Source: Ketobacter sp. (GTDB lineage Bacteria; Pseudomonadota; Gammaproteobacteria; Pseudomonadales; Ketobacteraceae). From it: DNA of 64,000 nt. Of this stretch, positions 53,975 to 62,281 are shown piece by piece. The notes beneath the pieces are model-generated. The model was not told where the DNA came from. It ran no database searches and saw only the letters and a list, made by a program, of their open reading frames with translations. Made by a program: the position numbers and the translations under genes. Where the stretch lies: the NCBI RefSeq assembly GCF_003671495.1, contig NZ_RCHN01000046.1:124001-188000 (forward strand). Direction: 5' to 3'. Every line of letters begins with the position of its first letter. The stretch's first letter is position 1.

Positions 53975-54892
53975 ATGGCATCGGGCTCCCTCCTGGCACT
54001 CCTGGACGACATTGCAACCCTGCTGGACGACATTTCAGTGATGTCCAAAGTCGCAACCCAGAAAACCGCCGGCGTACTGGGGGATGATCTGGCCGTCAAC
54101 GCCGAGCAGGTCAGCGGCGTGCGGGCCGCCCGGGAGATTCCCGTGGTGCTGGCGGTGGCCAAAGGTTCCATGATCAATAAAGTGATCATCGTGCCCTTGA
54201 TTCTGGCGCTCAGTTTCTTCCTGCCCTGGCTGATTACACCGTTGTTGGTGGCCGGCGGTTTGTTCCTGTGTTACGAAGGGGCCGAAAAGGTTTGGCACAA
54301 ACTGGCGCACCCCCATGACAAGGATCACTCCCAGGCCAAGGCGCTGATCGCCGACAGCAAAGCCGACCTGCGCAAGCTGGAGGAAAAAAAGATCAAAGGC
54401 GCCATCCGCACGGATTTCATTCTGAGCCTGGAGATCATCGTGATCGCCTTGAGCACCATGAGCGATTACCCCTTTGCAAAACAGGCGGTGGCCCTGGCGT
54501 TCGTGGCGTTTGCCATGACCATTCTGGTGTACGGTTTGGTGGCAGCCATCGTCAAGCTGGATGATCTGGGGTTATACCTTGCCAAGGGTAAAGCCCTGGC
54601 GGCCCGTGTCGGCCAGTTCCTGTTATGGTTGGCGCCCATGATCATGAAGCTGCTGACCATTGTCGGCACCATTGCCATGTTCCTGGTGGGTGGCGGCATC
54701 CTGACCCACAGCGCCGAAGCGGTGGTGGATGTGGATCACCTGATGCAGGCCATCAGCACCGGCCTGGCCTGGCTGGATGCGGTGGTGCCCACCCTGGTGA
54801 ACGGAGTGATTGGATTGTTCTGCGGTGCGCTGCTGGTTGCGGCCCATGGCCTGCTGGCTCCGCTGTGGTCAGGCAAGGGGGCCGCGTCCTGA
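53975..54892 (+). CDS. DUF808 family inner-membrane protein (YedI-like)
   Basis: This 305-residue protein starts with the conserved MASGSLLALLDDIATLLDDISVMSK and TAGVLGDDLAVNAEQVSG, then has about seven membrane segments, as in E. coli YedI. Function unknown. The ATG at 53975 follows TAAGGA; an upstream extension of eleven codons is unlikely. Convergent with the SDR at 54923. Confidence 0.93.
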   Translation: MASGSLLALLDDIATLLDDISVMSKVATQKTAGVLGDDLAVNAEQVSGVRAAREIPVVLAVAKGSMINKVIIVPLILALSFFLPWLITPLLVAGGLFLCYEGAEKVWHKLAHPHDKDHSQAKALIADSKADLRKLEEKKIKGAIRTDFILSLEIIVIALSTMSDYPFAKQAVALAFVAFAMTILVYGLVAAIVKLDDLGLYLAKGKALAARVGQFLLWLAPMIMKLLTIVGTIAMFLVGGGILTHSAEAVVDVDHLMQAISTGLAWLDAVVPTLVNGVIGLFCGALLVAAHGLLAPLWSGKGAAS

Positions 54893-54922
54893 GTTGGCCG
54901 CCTGGATGCGCAGCGTCAGGGC

Positions 54923-55744
54923 TCAGGTCTGGCTGCGCGCAAAGCCCCATTTCAACGGCCAGTGGATGGCGCGGGGCAGCAGCCGTTTAAACCAGTCCCC
55001 CAGATAGGCATCCACGCCCACCCGTACCCGCATTTGATTGTTCAGCACCGCCTTCACCACCTTGCCCGCCAACTTCTCCGGCGACATTCCGTAACGTTCC
55101 ATCAAACCTGCCAGCTGCAACGTACTGCCTTTGGTTGTGCCGGAGTGTTCTGCGGCGCTGCGCAGAATATTGGTGCTGATGGTACCGGGATGAATGCTGG
55201 TGACGTGAATGTTGTGCACCGCCAGTTCGCTGTACAGGCTTTCACTCAGGGATTTTACCGCCGCCTTGGCCAGGCAATAGCTGCTTTGATTCGGCAGCCC
55301 GAGAAAGCCCGCCAGGCTGGAGGTGTTGATGATATGGGCTTCGCTCTGCTTTTTCAGATAGGGCAAAAAATAATGGCAGCCATAGATTACCCCCCACAGG
55401 TCAATACCCAGTACGAAGTCCATGTCCTGCAGGCTGTGTTGTTCAAACGTCTTATTGATGGTGACACCGGCGTTATTGAACAGCAGGTGGATGGCGCCGT
55501 GCTCAGCCTCGATTTGCTGCGGCAGTGCTGCCATGGCGTTGCGATCCGACACGTCGCAGCGGTGGGTGCTGATGTGGCAATGGGGTAAGTGCTGCAGTTG
55601 CGCGGCGGTGTCCTGCAGGCCGCGTTCGTTGACGTCCACCAGCGCCAGGTGGCAACCCTGCTGTGCAAAGGCCAGCGCCAGGGCACGGCCGATGCCACTG
55701 CCGGCGCCAGTGATGACGGCGACTTTGTTCTGGAGGTGTTTCAT
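54923..55744 (-). CDS. Short-chain dehydrogenase/reductase
   Basis: This 273-residue SDR has AVITGAGSGIGRALALAFAQQG as Rossmann loop, LVDVNERG, NNAGV, serine in NTSSLAG and YCLAK as Y-x3-K. A basic C-terminal stretch with WFKRLLPRAIHWPLKW may be membrane-associated. I start at ATG 55744; the longer open frame upstream runs through a terminator and tRNA-Leu and is not coding. Confidence 0.9.
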   Translation of the reverse strand: MKHLQNKVAVITGAGSGIGRALALAFAQQGCHLALVDVNERGLQDTAAQLQHLPHCHISTHRCDVSDRNAMAALPQQIEAEHGAIHLLFNNAGVTINKTFEQHSLQDMDFVLGIDLWGVIYGCHYFLPYLKKQSEAHIINTSSLAGFLGLPNQSSYCLAKAAVKSLSESLYSELAVHNIHVTSIHPGTISTNILRSAAEHSGTTKGSTLQLAGLMERYGMSPEKLAGKVVKAVLNNQMRVRVGVDAYLGDWFKRLLPRAIHWPLKWGFARSQT

Positions 55745-55872
55745 GGGAGAGGTACCTGCGGGTCTTGTTATTTTTATTGCAACAATATATGCAATATAAT
55801 TGCATATATCATCGAAAACAAGAATCCAACGCCAGTTCTTGTGCAATGGACGGTGCAGTCCCAAATATCGCG

Positions 55873-55920
55873 CCCACAAAAAAGCCGAAACCCCGTGCGG
55901 GATTCCGGCTTTTTTGTGGG
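55873..55920. terminator. Bidirectional terminator downstream of tRNA-Leu
   Basis: A perfect 15-base stem with a six-T/six-A core (CCCACAAAAAAGCCG and its complement) encloses a smaller GC hairpin. It works in both orientations and ends the tRNA transcript on the minus strand. A second hairpin (GCCTTTTC/GGAAAGGC-like) lies just upstream near 55921-55945. Confidence 0.85.
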
Positions 55921-55949
55921 CCTTTCCTGAAACAGAAAAGGCTTGAAAT

Positions 55950-56036
55950 TGGTGCCCAGGAGAGGACTTGAACCTCCACGACCGTAAGGCCACTAGCACC
56001 TGAAGCTAGCGTGTCTACCAATTTCACCACCTGGGC
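55950..56036 (-). tRNA. tRNA-Leu (anticodon CAG)
   Basis: On the minus strand the molecule begins GCCCAGGTGG and ends CCTGGGCACCA with CCA encoded. The acceptor stem of seven pairs, D loop TGGTAGACACG, anticodon stem CTAGC/GCTAG with loop TTCAGGT (CAG), a long variable arm typical of Leu, and T arm GGAGGTTCAAGTCCTCC are all readable. P. aeruginosa has tRNA-Leu at the same place before rnr. Confidence 0.95.
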
Positions 56037-56190
56037 AGAGGGCCGCTAATTTACGGTCAAAGCGGGGGCCTGTCAACTCCCTGTTTCGGAAAAATCGCAA
56101 ATTTGTTTTGGCATCCGGAGATCTTTCCTTGTAAAAAGCCCGGTAAGTACCTAAAGTGCCCGTAAGCACCCGTAACCATAGGAAAAGTGC

Positions 56191-58773
56191 ATGACAAACT
56201 GGTCCTGGTCGGACGACCCGAACCGCGACAAAGAAGCCGAAAAATACGACAACCCCGTGCCCAGCCGTGACTTCATCCTGAAGTTGCTTGAAGAACGGGG
56301 CAAGCCACTCACCCACCGCCAGATCTGCGCCGAATTTCAACTCCACGACGACGAAGCCATAGAAGCTGTGCGCCGCCGCCTGCGGGCCATGGAGCGTGAT
56401 GGTCAGTTGCTTTACAACCGACGGGGGGCCTACGGTGTTGCCGAGAAGATGGACCTGATCAAAGGGGTTATCATCGGGCACCGGGACGGATTCGGCTTTT
56501 TAAAACCCGACGATGGCAGCGATGACCTGTATCTCAGTGCCCGCCAGATGCGATGTGGTTTTGATGGCGACAAGGTATTGGCCCGCCAGAGCGGCACCGA
56601 TCATCGCGGGCGGCGTGAGGCCACCATCGTGGAAGTGCTGGAACGCAAAACCCAGCGTTTGGTCGGTCGTTATTTCAAGGAAAGCAACATCGGCTTTGTG
56701 GCCCCGGAAAATCGCCGTATCAGCCAGGATATCCTGATTCCCGCCGACGATGCCCTCAAAGCCAAGAACGGCCAGTTCGTGCTGGTGGAGATCACCCAGT
56801 TCCCCAGCTTTCGCGGGCAGCCGGAAGGGCGCATCGTTGAAATCATCGGTGACCACATGGCCCCGGGCATGGAAATCGATGTGGCCATCCGCAACTACGA
56901 CATTCCCCATGTCTGGCCCCAGGCGGTGGAGGCAGCCGCCGAGCGCTTTGGCTCCGGGCTGGTGGACAGCGACTACGAAAACCGGTTCGACCTGCGCAAA
57001 ACCCCCTTCGTCACCATCGACGGTGAGGACGCCAAGGATTTTGACGACGCCGTTTTCTGTGAGAAAAAACGCAGTGGCGGCTGGAAGCTGTATGTGGCCA
57101 TTGCCGACGTCTCCCATTATGTGCACCCGGGGGACCCATTGGACCAGGAGGCCCGTAACCGCGGCAACTCGGTGTATTTCCCCGAGCACGTGGTGCCCAT
57201 GCTGCCGGTGAACCTGTCCAATGGCCTGTGTTCGCTGAATCCTCATGTGGACCGCCTGGCCATGGTCTGTGAAATGAGCATCAGCGCCGCCGGCAACGTC
57301 AGCCGCTACTGTTTTTACGAAGCCGTGATCTGCTCCCATGCCCGGCTCACCTACAACAAGGTGGGCACCATGCTGCAGGAGCCGGACTCCCTGGAAGGCC
57401 AGGATCTGCGCCAGGAATACAGCCAGATCGTGCCACACCTGGAAAACCTGTACGCGCTTTATCATGCGTTCCGTGCCCAGCGGGAAGAGCGTGGCGCCAT
57501 CGATTTTGAGACCACCGAAACCAAGATCGAATTCGGTGAAGACCGCAAGATCGAGAAGATCGTGCCCACCCAGCGCAACGATGCCCATAAGATCATCGAG
57601 GAATGCATGCTGGCGGCCAACGTCTGTGCTGCCAAGTTCCTGCAGAAATACAAGCTGCCGGCCCTGTACCGCATTCACGAAGGCCCCAAAAACGAAAAGC
57701 TGGAAAACCTGCGTGCCTTTTTGAAAGAGCTGAGCATCCCGTTCATGGCGCGCACTGATCCCAAACCGTCGGATTACCAGGAGGTGCTGGGCAGCATCAA
57801 GGCGCGCCCGGACTTCGACCTGATCCAGACGGTGATGCTGCGCTCCATGAATCAGGCGGTGTACTCACCGGAAAACAAAGGTCACTTTGGCCTGGCCTAT
57901 GGCGCCTATGCCCACTTTACCTCGCCCATTCGTCGCTATCCGGATCTGTTGGTGCACCGTGCCATCCGCTATTTTGTGCGCAGTGGTAAGGAAAGCACCA
58001 ACGCCAAAAAGACCCCCGGTGCCCCAGTGATCCCGCAACAGCACATTCTGCCCTATGACACCGCCGCCATGGTGGAGCTGGGTGAACAATGCTCCATGAC
58101 CGAGCGCCGGGCGGACGAAGCCACCTGGGATGTGATCGGCTGGCTCAAGTGCGAGTACATGAGTGACAAGATCGGTGATGTGTTCAAAGGCATCATCACC
58201 GGTGTCACCGGGTTTGGCCTGTTCGTGGAACTGAAGGACATCTACGTGGAAGGCCTGGTTCACGTCAGCTCCCTGAACAGTGACTACTACCACTTTGATG
58301 AAGTGCGCCATCGCCTGGTGGGGGAGCGCAGCGGGTTGATCTTCTCCCTCGGGGATGAGGTGACCGTGAGCGTGGCCAAGGTGGACCTGGACGACCGCAA
58401 GCTGGATTTTGAAATGTTGGCCGGCGGTAAGCGGCAGCGCTGGAGCAAGGACAACCCCAAACCGGAAGCCACGGCCCGAAAGGGTAAAAAGGCTGACAGC
58501 AGCGAGAAAAAGTCCGCCGGCAAAGCCGCCAAAGGCAAGGCTTCCAAGGCTGGCTCTCCAAAGGCTGGCTCTCCAAAGGGTAATGCGCAAAAGGCTGGCT
58601 CATCCAGGGGCGGCACCTCCCGTCACGAAGTGGCCAAGCTGGCGGCGAAGAAATCCCGCAACCAGGCCAAATCCAAGGGAGCAGCCAAATCCGGTGCGAA
58701 AGCCAAGTCCGGCGCCAAAGCCGGGATGCGCTCGCCGTCGAAACCAAAACCCAAGGCCAGGAAAAAGCGCTAG
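56191..58773 (+). CDS. rnr: Ribonuclease R
   Basis: This 860-residue 3'-5' exoribonuclease degrades structured RNA and acts in tmRNA quality control. Order: winged-helix N-domain (about residues 25-85), two cold-shock domains (about 85-245), RNB catalytic domain (about 265-595; GEDAKDFDDAVFCEK with catalytic aspartates, AHFTSPIRRYPDLLVHR), S1 domain (about 650-735) and a Lys/Ala/Ser-rich tail of about 115 residues with AGSPK repeats. The stop is three bases before rlmB. Confidence 0.96.
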   Translation: MTNWSWSDDPNRDKEAEKYDNPVPSRDFILKLLEERGKPLTHRQICAEFQLHDDEAIEAVRRRLRAMERDGQLLYNRRGAYGVAEKMDLIKGVIIGHRDGFGFLKPDDGSDDLYLSARQMRCGFDGDKVLARQSGTDHRGRREATIVEVLERKTQRLVGRYFKESNIGFVAPENRRISQDILIPADDALKAKNGQFVLVEITQFPSFRGQPEGRIVEIIGDHMAPGMEIDVAIRNYDIPHVWPQAVEAAAERFGSGLVDSDYENRFDLRKTPFVTIDGEDAKDFDDAVFCEKKRSGGWKLYVAIADVSHYVHPGDPLDQEARNRGNSVYFPEHVVPMLPVNLSNGLCSLNPHVDRLAMVCEMSISAAGNVSRYCFYEAVICSHARLTYNKVGTMLQEPDSLEGQDLRQEYSQIVPHLENLYALYHAFRAQREERGAIDFETTETKIEFGEDRKIEKIVPTQRNDAHKIIEECMLAANVCAAKFLQKYKLPALYRIHEGPKNEKLENLRAFLKELSIPFMARTDPKPSDYQEVLGSIKARPDFDLIQTVMLRSMNQAVYSPENKGHFGLAYGAYAHFTSPIRRYPDLLVHRAIRYFVRSGKESTNAKKTPGAPVIPQQHILPYDTAAMVELGEQCSMTERRADEATWDVIGWLKCEYMSDKIGDVFKGIITGVTGFGLFVELKDIYVEGLVHVSSLNSDYYHFDEVRHRLVGERSGLIFSLGDEVTVSVAKVDLDDRKLDFEMLAGGKRQRWSKDNPKPEATARKGKKADSSEKKSAGKAAKGKASKAGSPKAGSPKGNAQKAGSSRGGTSRHEVAKLAAKKSRNQAKSKGAAKSGAKAKSGAKAGMRSPSKPKPKARKKR

Positions 58774-58776
58774 CCC

Positions 58777-59526
58777 ATGTCCAAAGCAGAATGGTTGTAC
58801 GGCATTCATACCGTCAGTGCCGTGCTGAACAAACACCCCGACCGGGTACTGGAAATCAAGGCCCAGGAAGGTCGTGATGATCGACGCCTGGAAGTCGTGC
58901 TGGGCCAGGCCCGGCAGCTGGGCCTGGCGATCCAGACCGTCAATAAAAAGTCCATGGACCACCAGTTCCAGGACGCGAACCACCAGGGTCTGGCCGCTCG
59001 TTGCCGTCTCTCCGCGGCGCTGGACGAGCACGGCCTGCTCGACCTGCTGGACCGGGTTGAGGGGCCGCCCTTTCTGTTGATCCTGGACTCGGTGACCGAT
59101 CCCCATAACCTGGGCGCCGTGCTGCGCAGTGCCGATGCCGCCGGGGTGCACGCGGTGATCACCACCAAGGACAAATCCGTGGGTCTGACCCCGGTGGTGC
59201 GGCGGGTGGCGGTGGGGGCGGCGGAAGTCATGCCCTTTGCCCAGGTCACCAATCTGGCGCGCCTGATGAAGCAGCTGCAGGAGCGTCGCATCTGGATCGT
59301 GGGTACTGAGCTGGACGAGACCGCCAAAAGTCTCTATCAGGCGGATCTGAAAGGCCCGTTGGCCATCGTCATGGGGGCAGAAGGCCCGGGCCTGCGCCGC
59401 CTGACCCGGGAGCACTGCGATCAACTGGTCTATATCCCCATGCAGGGGGATGTGCAGAGCCTCAATGTGTCGGTGGCCGCCGGTGTGTGTCTGTTCGAGG
59501 CCCTGCGTCAACGGCAGTCTGTCTAA
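58777..59526 (+). CDS. rlmB: 23S rRNA (guanosine-2251-2'-O)-methyltransferase RlmB
   Basis: This 249-residue SPOUT methyltransferase has the N-terminal L30e-like substrate domain (WLYGIHTVSAVL start) and a C-terminal trefoil-knot domain with LDSVTDPHNLGAVLRSADAAGV, VMGAEGPGLRR and IPMQGDVQSLNVSVAAGVCLFE. Co-directional with rnr. Confidence 0.96.
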   Translation: MSKAEWLYGIHTVSAVLNKHPDRVLEIKAQEGRDDRRLEVVLGQARQLGLAIQTVNKKSMDHQFQDANHQGLAARCRLSAALDEHGLLDLLDRVEGPPFLLILDSVTDPHNLGAVLRSADAAGVHAVITTKDKSVGLTPVVRRVAVGAAEVMPFAQVTNLARLMKQLQERRIWIVGTELDETAKSLYQADLKGPLAIVMGAEGPGLRRLTREHCDQLVYIPMQGDVQSLNVSVAAGVCLFEALRQRQSV

Positions 59527-59652
59527 TCAGGCCGTCTCAGGTCGGTGCTCTAGTAAAGCATCTGTTGTTTTTCGGTCGAACCTCCTATAGAATTCGCGAT
59601 CCCTCGCCCCCTGTGGGTGAGGATTTTCACGTTAGTAAGCATTAACTCCTTG

Positions 59653-59705
59653 CCTTACCGTTACGTTTCCTGAAGGAAACAGTCGGGAGGCTATAATCCG
59701 TAAGG
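59653..59705 (+). promoter_or_regulatory. S6:S18-type ribosomal protein leader in the rpsF mRNA
   Basis: CCTTAC (59653-59658) pairs with GTAAGG (59700-59705), which is the Shine-Dalgarno sequence of rpsF. Inside, GTTTCC/GGAAAC (59665-59680) makes a hairpin with TGAA loop, and ACCG follows the first arm. The S6:S18 leader known in many bacteria uses a conserved CCG next to such a hairpin for feedback by S6 and S18. Closing the outer stem would block translation. Confidence 0.6.
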
Positions 59706-59712
59706 AGATGTC

Positions 59713-60132
59713 ATGAGACATTACGAGATCGTTTTTTTGGTTCACCCTGATCAGAGTGAACAGGTTCCCGGTATGGTTGAGCGTTATAAAGGCCAGATCC
59801 AGGAAGGTGGTGGTGTTATCCACCGACTGGAAGATTGGGGCCGCCGCCAACTGGCTTATCCAATTAACAAAATCCACAAGGCTCACTATGTTCTGATGAA
59901 CATCGAATGCTCCCAGGAAATCCTGGACGAGCTGTCCAGTGCCTTTAAATTCAACGACGCTGTACTGCGCAATATGGTGATTCGTCGTGACGAAGCCGTT
60001 GCTGAGCAGTCCATCCTGGCCAAAGCCAACGAGAAAGATCGTGATCGTGGCGACCATGCTCCCCGTAATGAGCGTGTAGAAGACCGTGATGACAGCGAAG
60101 AAGAAGAGGAAGAGGCAGAGTCCGACGAGTAA
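59713..60132 (+). CDS. rpsF: Small ribosomal subunit protein bS6
   Basis: This 139-residue protein of the 30S platform pairs with bS18. MRHYEIVFLVHPDQSEQVPG, IHRLEDWGRRQLAYPINK, and VLRNMVIRRDEAV are typical. The C-terminal tail is a long Asp/Glu run, and such tails can receive added glutamates in E. coli. First gene of rpsF-priB-rpsR-DUF2232-rplI. Confidence 0.97.
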   Translation: MRHYEIVFLVHPDQSEQVPGMVERYKGQIQEGGGVIHRLEDWGRRQLAYPINKIHKAHYVLMNIECSQEILDELSSAFKFNDAVLRNMVIRRDEAVAEQSILAKANEKDRDRGDHAPRNERVEDRDDSEEEEEEAESDE

Positions 60133-60154
60133 TCGGAGCTGCGTGAACCGCTGA

Positions 60155-60463
60155 GTGGAAATCAATCAACTGGTTCTGAGTGGTACGGTAACGGAAATCA
60201 ACGGTTTGCGTTACACACCGGCCGGTGTTCCCCATTACAGTTTTATGCTGGAACACCGATCCCGTCAGGAAGAGGCGGGAGCCCCGCGCGAAGTCCTGTG
60301 CCGCATCAAGGTGGAGGCACGGGGACAGGAGATCACCTCACAGTGTGAGCATCTGTCTGTCAGCGATCGGGTGCAGGTGACCGGATTTCTGGTCCGGGCC
60401 AGCTACAAGGATACCTCCGCAACCCATCTGGTGTTGCACGCTCAGCAAATCGAATTGCGTTAA
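60155..60463 (+). CDS. priB: Primosomal replication protein N (PriB)
   Basis: This 102-residue OB-fold protein binds single-stranded DNA and loads PriC/PriA-dependent DnaB at stalled forks. It reads LVLSGTVTEI, PHYSFMLEHRSRQEEAG and LVLHAQQIEL, close to E. coli PriB. It starts at GTG 60155 after CGGAG. It lies between rpsF and rpsR as in enterics, whereas P. aeruginosa lacks it there. Confidence 0.93.
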   Translation: MEINQLVLSGTVTEINGLRYTPAGVPHYSFMLEHRSRQEEAGAPREVLCRIKVEARGQEITSQCEHLSVSDRVQVTGFLVRASYKDTSATHLVLHAQQIELR

Positions 60464-60495
60464 TTGATGGTTAACAGAAATAACAGGAGCCAACC

Positions 60496-60723
60496 ATGGC
60501 ACGTTTTTATCGTCGCAGAAAGTTCTGCCGTTTTACCGCTGAAGGCGTAACCGAGATCGATTACAAAGATCTGGATACCCTGAAGAACTACATCACTGAA
60601 ACCGGCAAAATCGTACCCAGCCGCATCACCGGCACCAGTGCGAAATACCAACGTCAGCTGGCCCGTGCTGTTAAGCGCGCCCGTGCTCTGGCTTTGTTGC
60701 CGTATTCCGATTCACACAAGTAA
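60496..60723 (+). CDS. rpsR: Small ribosomal subunit protein bS18
   Basis: This 75-residue basic protein begins MARFYRRRKFCRFTAEG and has the classic core DLDTLKNYITETGKIVPSRITG and YQRQLARAVKRAR. It binds bS6. ATG 60496 follows AGGAG. Confidence 0.97.
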   Translation: MARFYRRRKFCRFTAEGVTEIDYKDLDTLKNYITETGKIVPSRITGTSAKYQRQLARAVKRARALALLPYSDSHK

Positions 60724-60742
60724 TTGAGCTTGAGCCAGTAGT

Positions 60743-61612
60743 ATGTTGACACTGGCAAAGTGGGTCATGGGCGGGCCCTTTCAGGCGCTCGCCGCAGCTG
60801 CGATCCTGGCCTTGTTGCCGGGGTTCGGTTGGGCCTCCGCCGCCATTGTGGCGTTGGTGGCCTTGCGCAAGAACGTAAACGACGTGGCGATCCCGTTCGC
60901 GGGCGCCATGCTGGTAGCGGTGCTGGTGCACTGGACCGCCGGGGACATTACCCAGGTGGGCACAGTGTGCGCGGCCCTGGTGGCAAGCCTGGTGCTGGCC
61001 GGCACCCGCTCCCTGGCCTGGTCGTTGTTGGCGTTGGGCATCAGTTCTGCACTGTATATCGTGCTGGTACTGAACCTGGCGCCCGCCATGATCAGCAATC
61101 TGGTGGATTTGTTTCAGCCCACATTTGATGACTTTGTGGAGCAGTTGAAGGCCGCCAACCCCGAGGCGCAATCGGTGTTCGAGCAAATGGATGTTCGGCA
61201 CATCGTGCTGGAGGGGATGGTCTGGGTCACCACCGCAGGCGCGGTTGCCGCGCTGCTGGTGGCACGCTGGCTCCAGGCCCGCCTTTACAACCCGGGCGGG
61301 TTTCGTCGGGAATTCCACAGCCTGCGCTTGATGCCGGCGGTGGCGGCGGTCCTGGCACTGCTGTTGTATCTGGGTCAGAGCTATCCTCCGGCCCGGCTGA
61401 TACTGCCCTGTGTGGCCATCCCCATGGTGATGGCCGGGCTGGCGCTGGTACATGGCGTGCTGGGCATGAAGCAGAACAACGGGCCGCTGTTGGTGTTCTT
61501 TTACGTGGGACTGATACTGACCACCTGGGTGGGCATGATGGTGTTGGTCGCTGCAGCTGTAATGGACAGTTTTGTTGATTTTAGAAATCGAATTCAAAAG
61601 AGGTATGAGTGA
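60743..61612 (+). CDS. DUF2232 family membrane protein
   Basis: This 289-residue protein has about seven to eight hydrophobic segments and a loop of about 40 residues in the middle. A gene like it lies between rpsR and rplI in pseudomonads. Function unknown. Its stop overlaps the first base of the rplI ATG. Confidence 0.86.
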   Translation: MLTLAKWVMGGPFQALAAAAILALLPGFGWASAAIVALVALRKNVNDVAIPFAGAMLVAVLVHWTAGDITQVGTVCAALVASLVLAGTRSLAWSLLALGISSALYIVLVLNLAPAMISNLVDLFQPTFDDFVEQLKAANPEAQSVFEQMDVRHIVLEGMVWVTTAGAVAALLVARWLQARLYNPGGFRREFHSLRLMPAVAAVLALLLYLGQSYPPARLILPCVAIPMVMAGLALVHGVLGMKQNNGPLLVFFYVGLILTTWVGMMVLVAAAVMDSFVDFRNRIQKRYE

Positions 61613-62061
61613 TGGAAGTCATCTTATTGGAAAAAAACCGTAACCTGGGTGAGCTGGGTGAAAAGGTTAAGGTACGCGCGGGCTACGGCCGCAATTTCCT
61701 GATCCCTCAGGGTAAAGCCGTTCCTGCCACTGAAGCCAACGTAAAGCATTTTGAAGAGCGTCGTGCTGAGCTGGAAAAAGCCGCAGCGGACAAATTGTCA
61801 GCGGCCCAGGCCCGTGCCGACAAACTGGTTGAGCTGGGCGCGGTCACCGTGTCTGCCAAATCCGGTGACGAAGGCAAGCTGTTCGGTTCTGTGGGCACCC
61901 GTGATATTGCAGATGCGATCACTGCGGCCGGTATCGAAGTGACCAAAGCCGAAGTGCTGATGCCCAATGGTGCTATCCGCTCCACTGGCGACTACGAGAT
62001 CGACCTGCAGGTGCACAGCGATGTGACTGCAACAATCAAGGTATCTGTTGTTCCAGAATAA
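61612..62061 (+). CDS. rplI: Large ribosomal subunit protein bL9
   Basis: This 149-residue protein has MEVILLEKNRNLGELGEKVKVRAGYGRNFLIPQGKA, the long linking helix (EERRAELEKAAADKL) and a C-terminal domain with GKLFGSVGTRDIADAI. ATG 61612 is the start; one codon upstream is possible. Confidence 0.97.
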   Translation: MEVILLEKNRNLGELGEKVKVRAGYGRNFLIPQGKAVPATEANVKHFEERRAELEKAAADKLSAAQARADKLVELGAVTVSAKSGDEGKLFGSVGTRDIADAITAAGIEVTKAEVLMPNGAIRSTGDYEIDLQVHSDVTATIKVSVVPE

Positions 62062-62137
62062 GGTCATGGCCGCTGCCTGAACCCTTGTGGCTACGGTGGT
62101 GCTGATCCTCTGGTGACATCAGTCATGCCTGTATGAA

Positions 62138-62173
62138 ACTCTGGCACCCGCCTGTGGTGCCGGAGTTTTGTTG
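62138..62173 (+). terminator. Rho-independent terminator after rplI
   Basis: ACTCTGGCACC and GGTGCCGGAGT pair (one G-T) around a seven-base loop, followed by a T-rich run. It separates the ribosomal operon from dnaB. The rest of 62062-62281 holds no gene. Confidence 0.82.
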
Positions 62174-62281
62174 TTTCTGGGCCAGGGCGCTGGCACCCGG
62201 GGCTGAGCCTGTTTGCACTGCCTTGCCGCCCCCCTTACACTTGAGCGAAAACCGACTTCCACCAAAAGTACCGAAAGCCCC

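Noticed and set aside
26871..55949. Integrative island at tRNA-Leu
   Set aside because: No integrase, no visible second copy of the tRNA 3' end and no excision or transfer genes. Kept only as a synteny break.
55745..55999. N-terminal extension of the SDR at 54923-55744
   Set aside because: The extension would pass through a strong terminator and tRNA-Leu.
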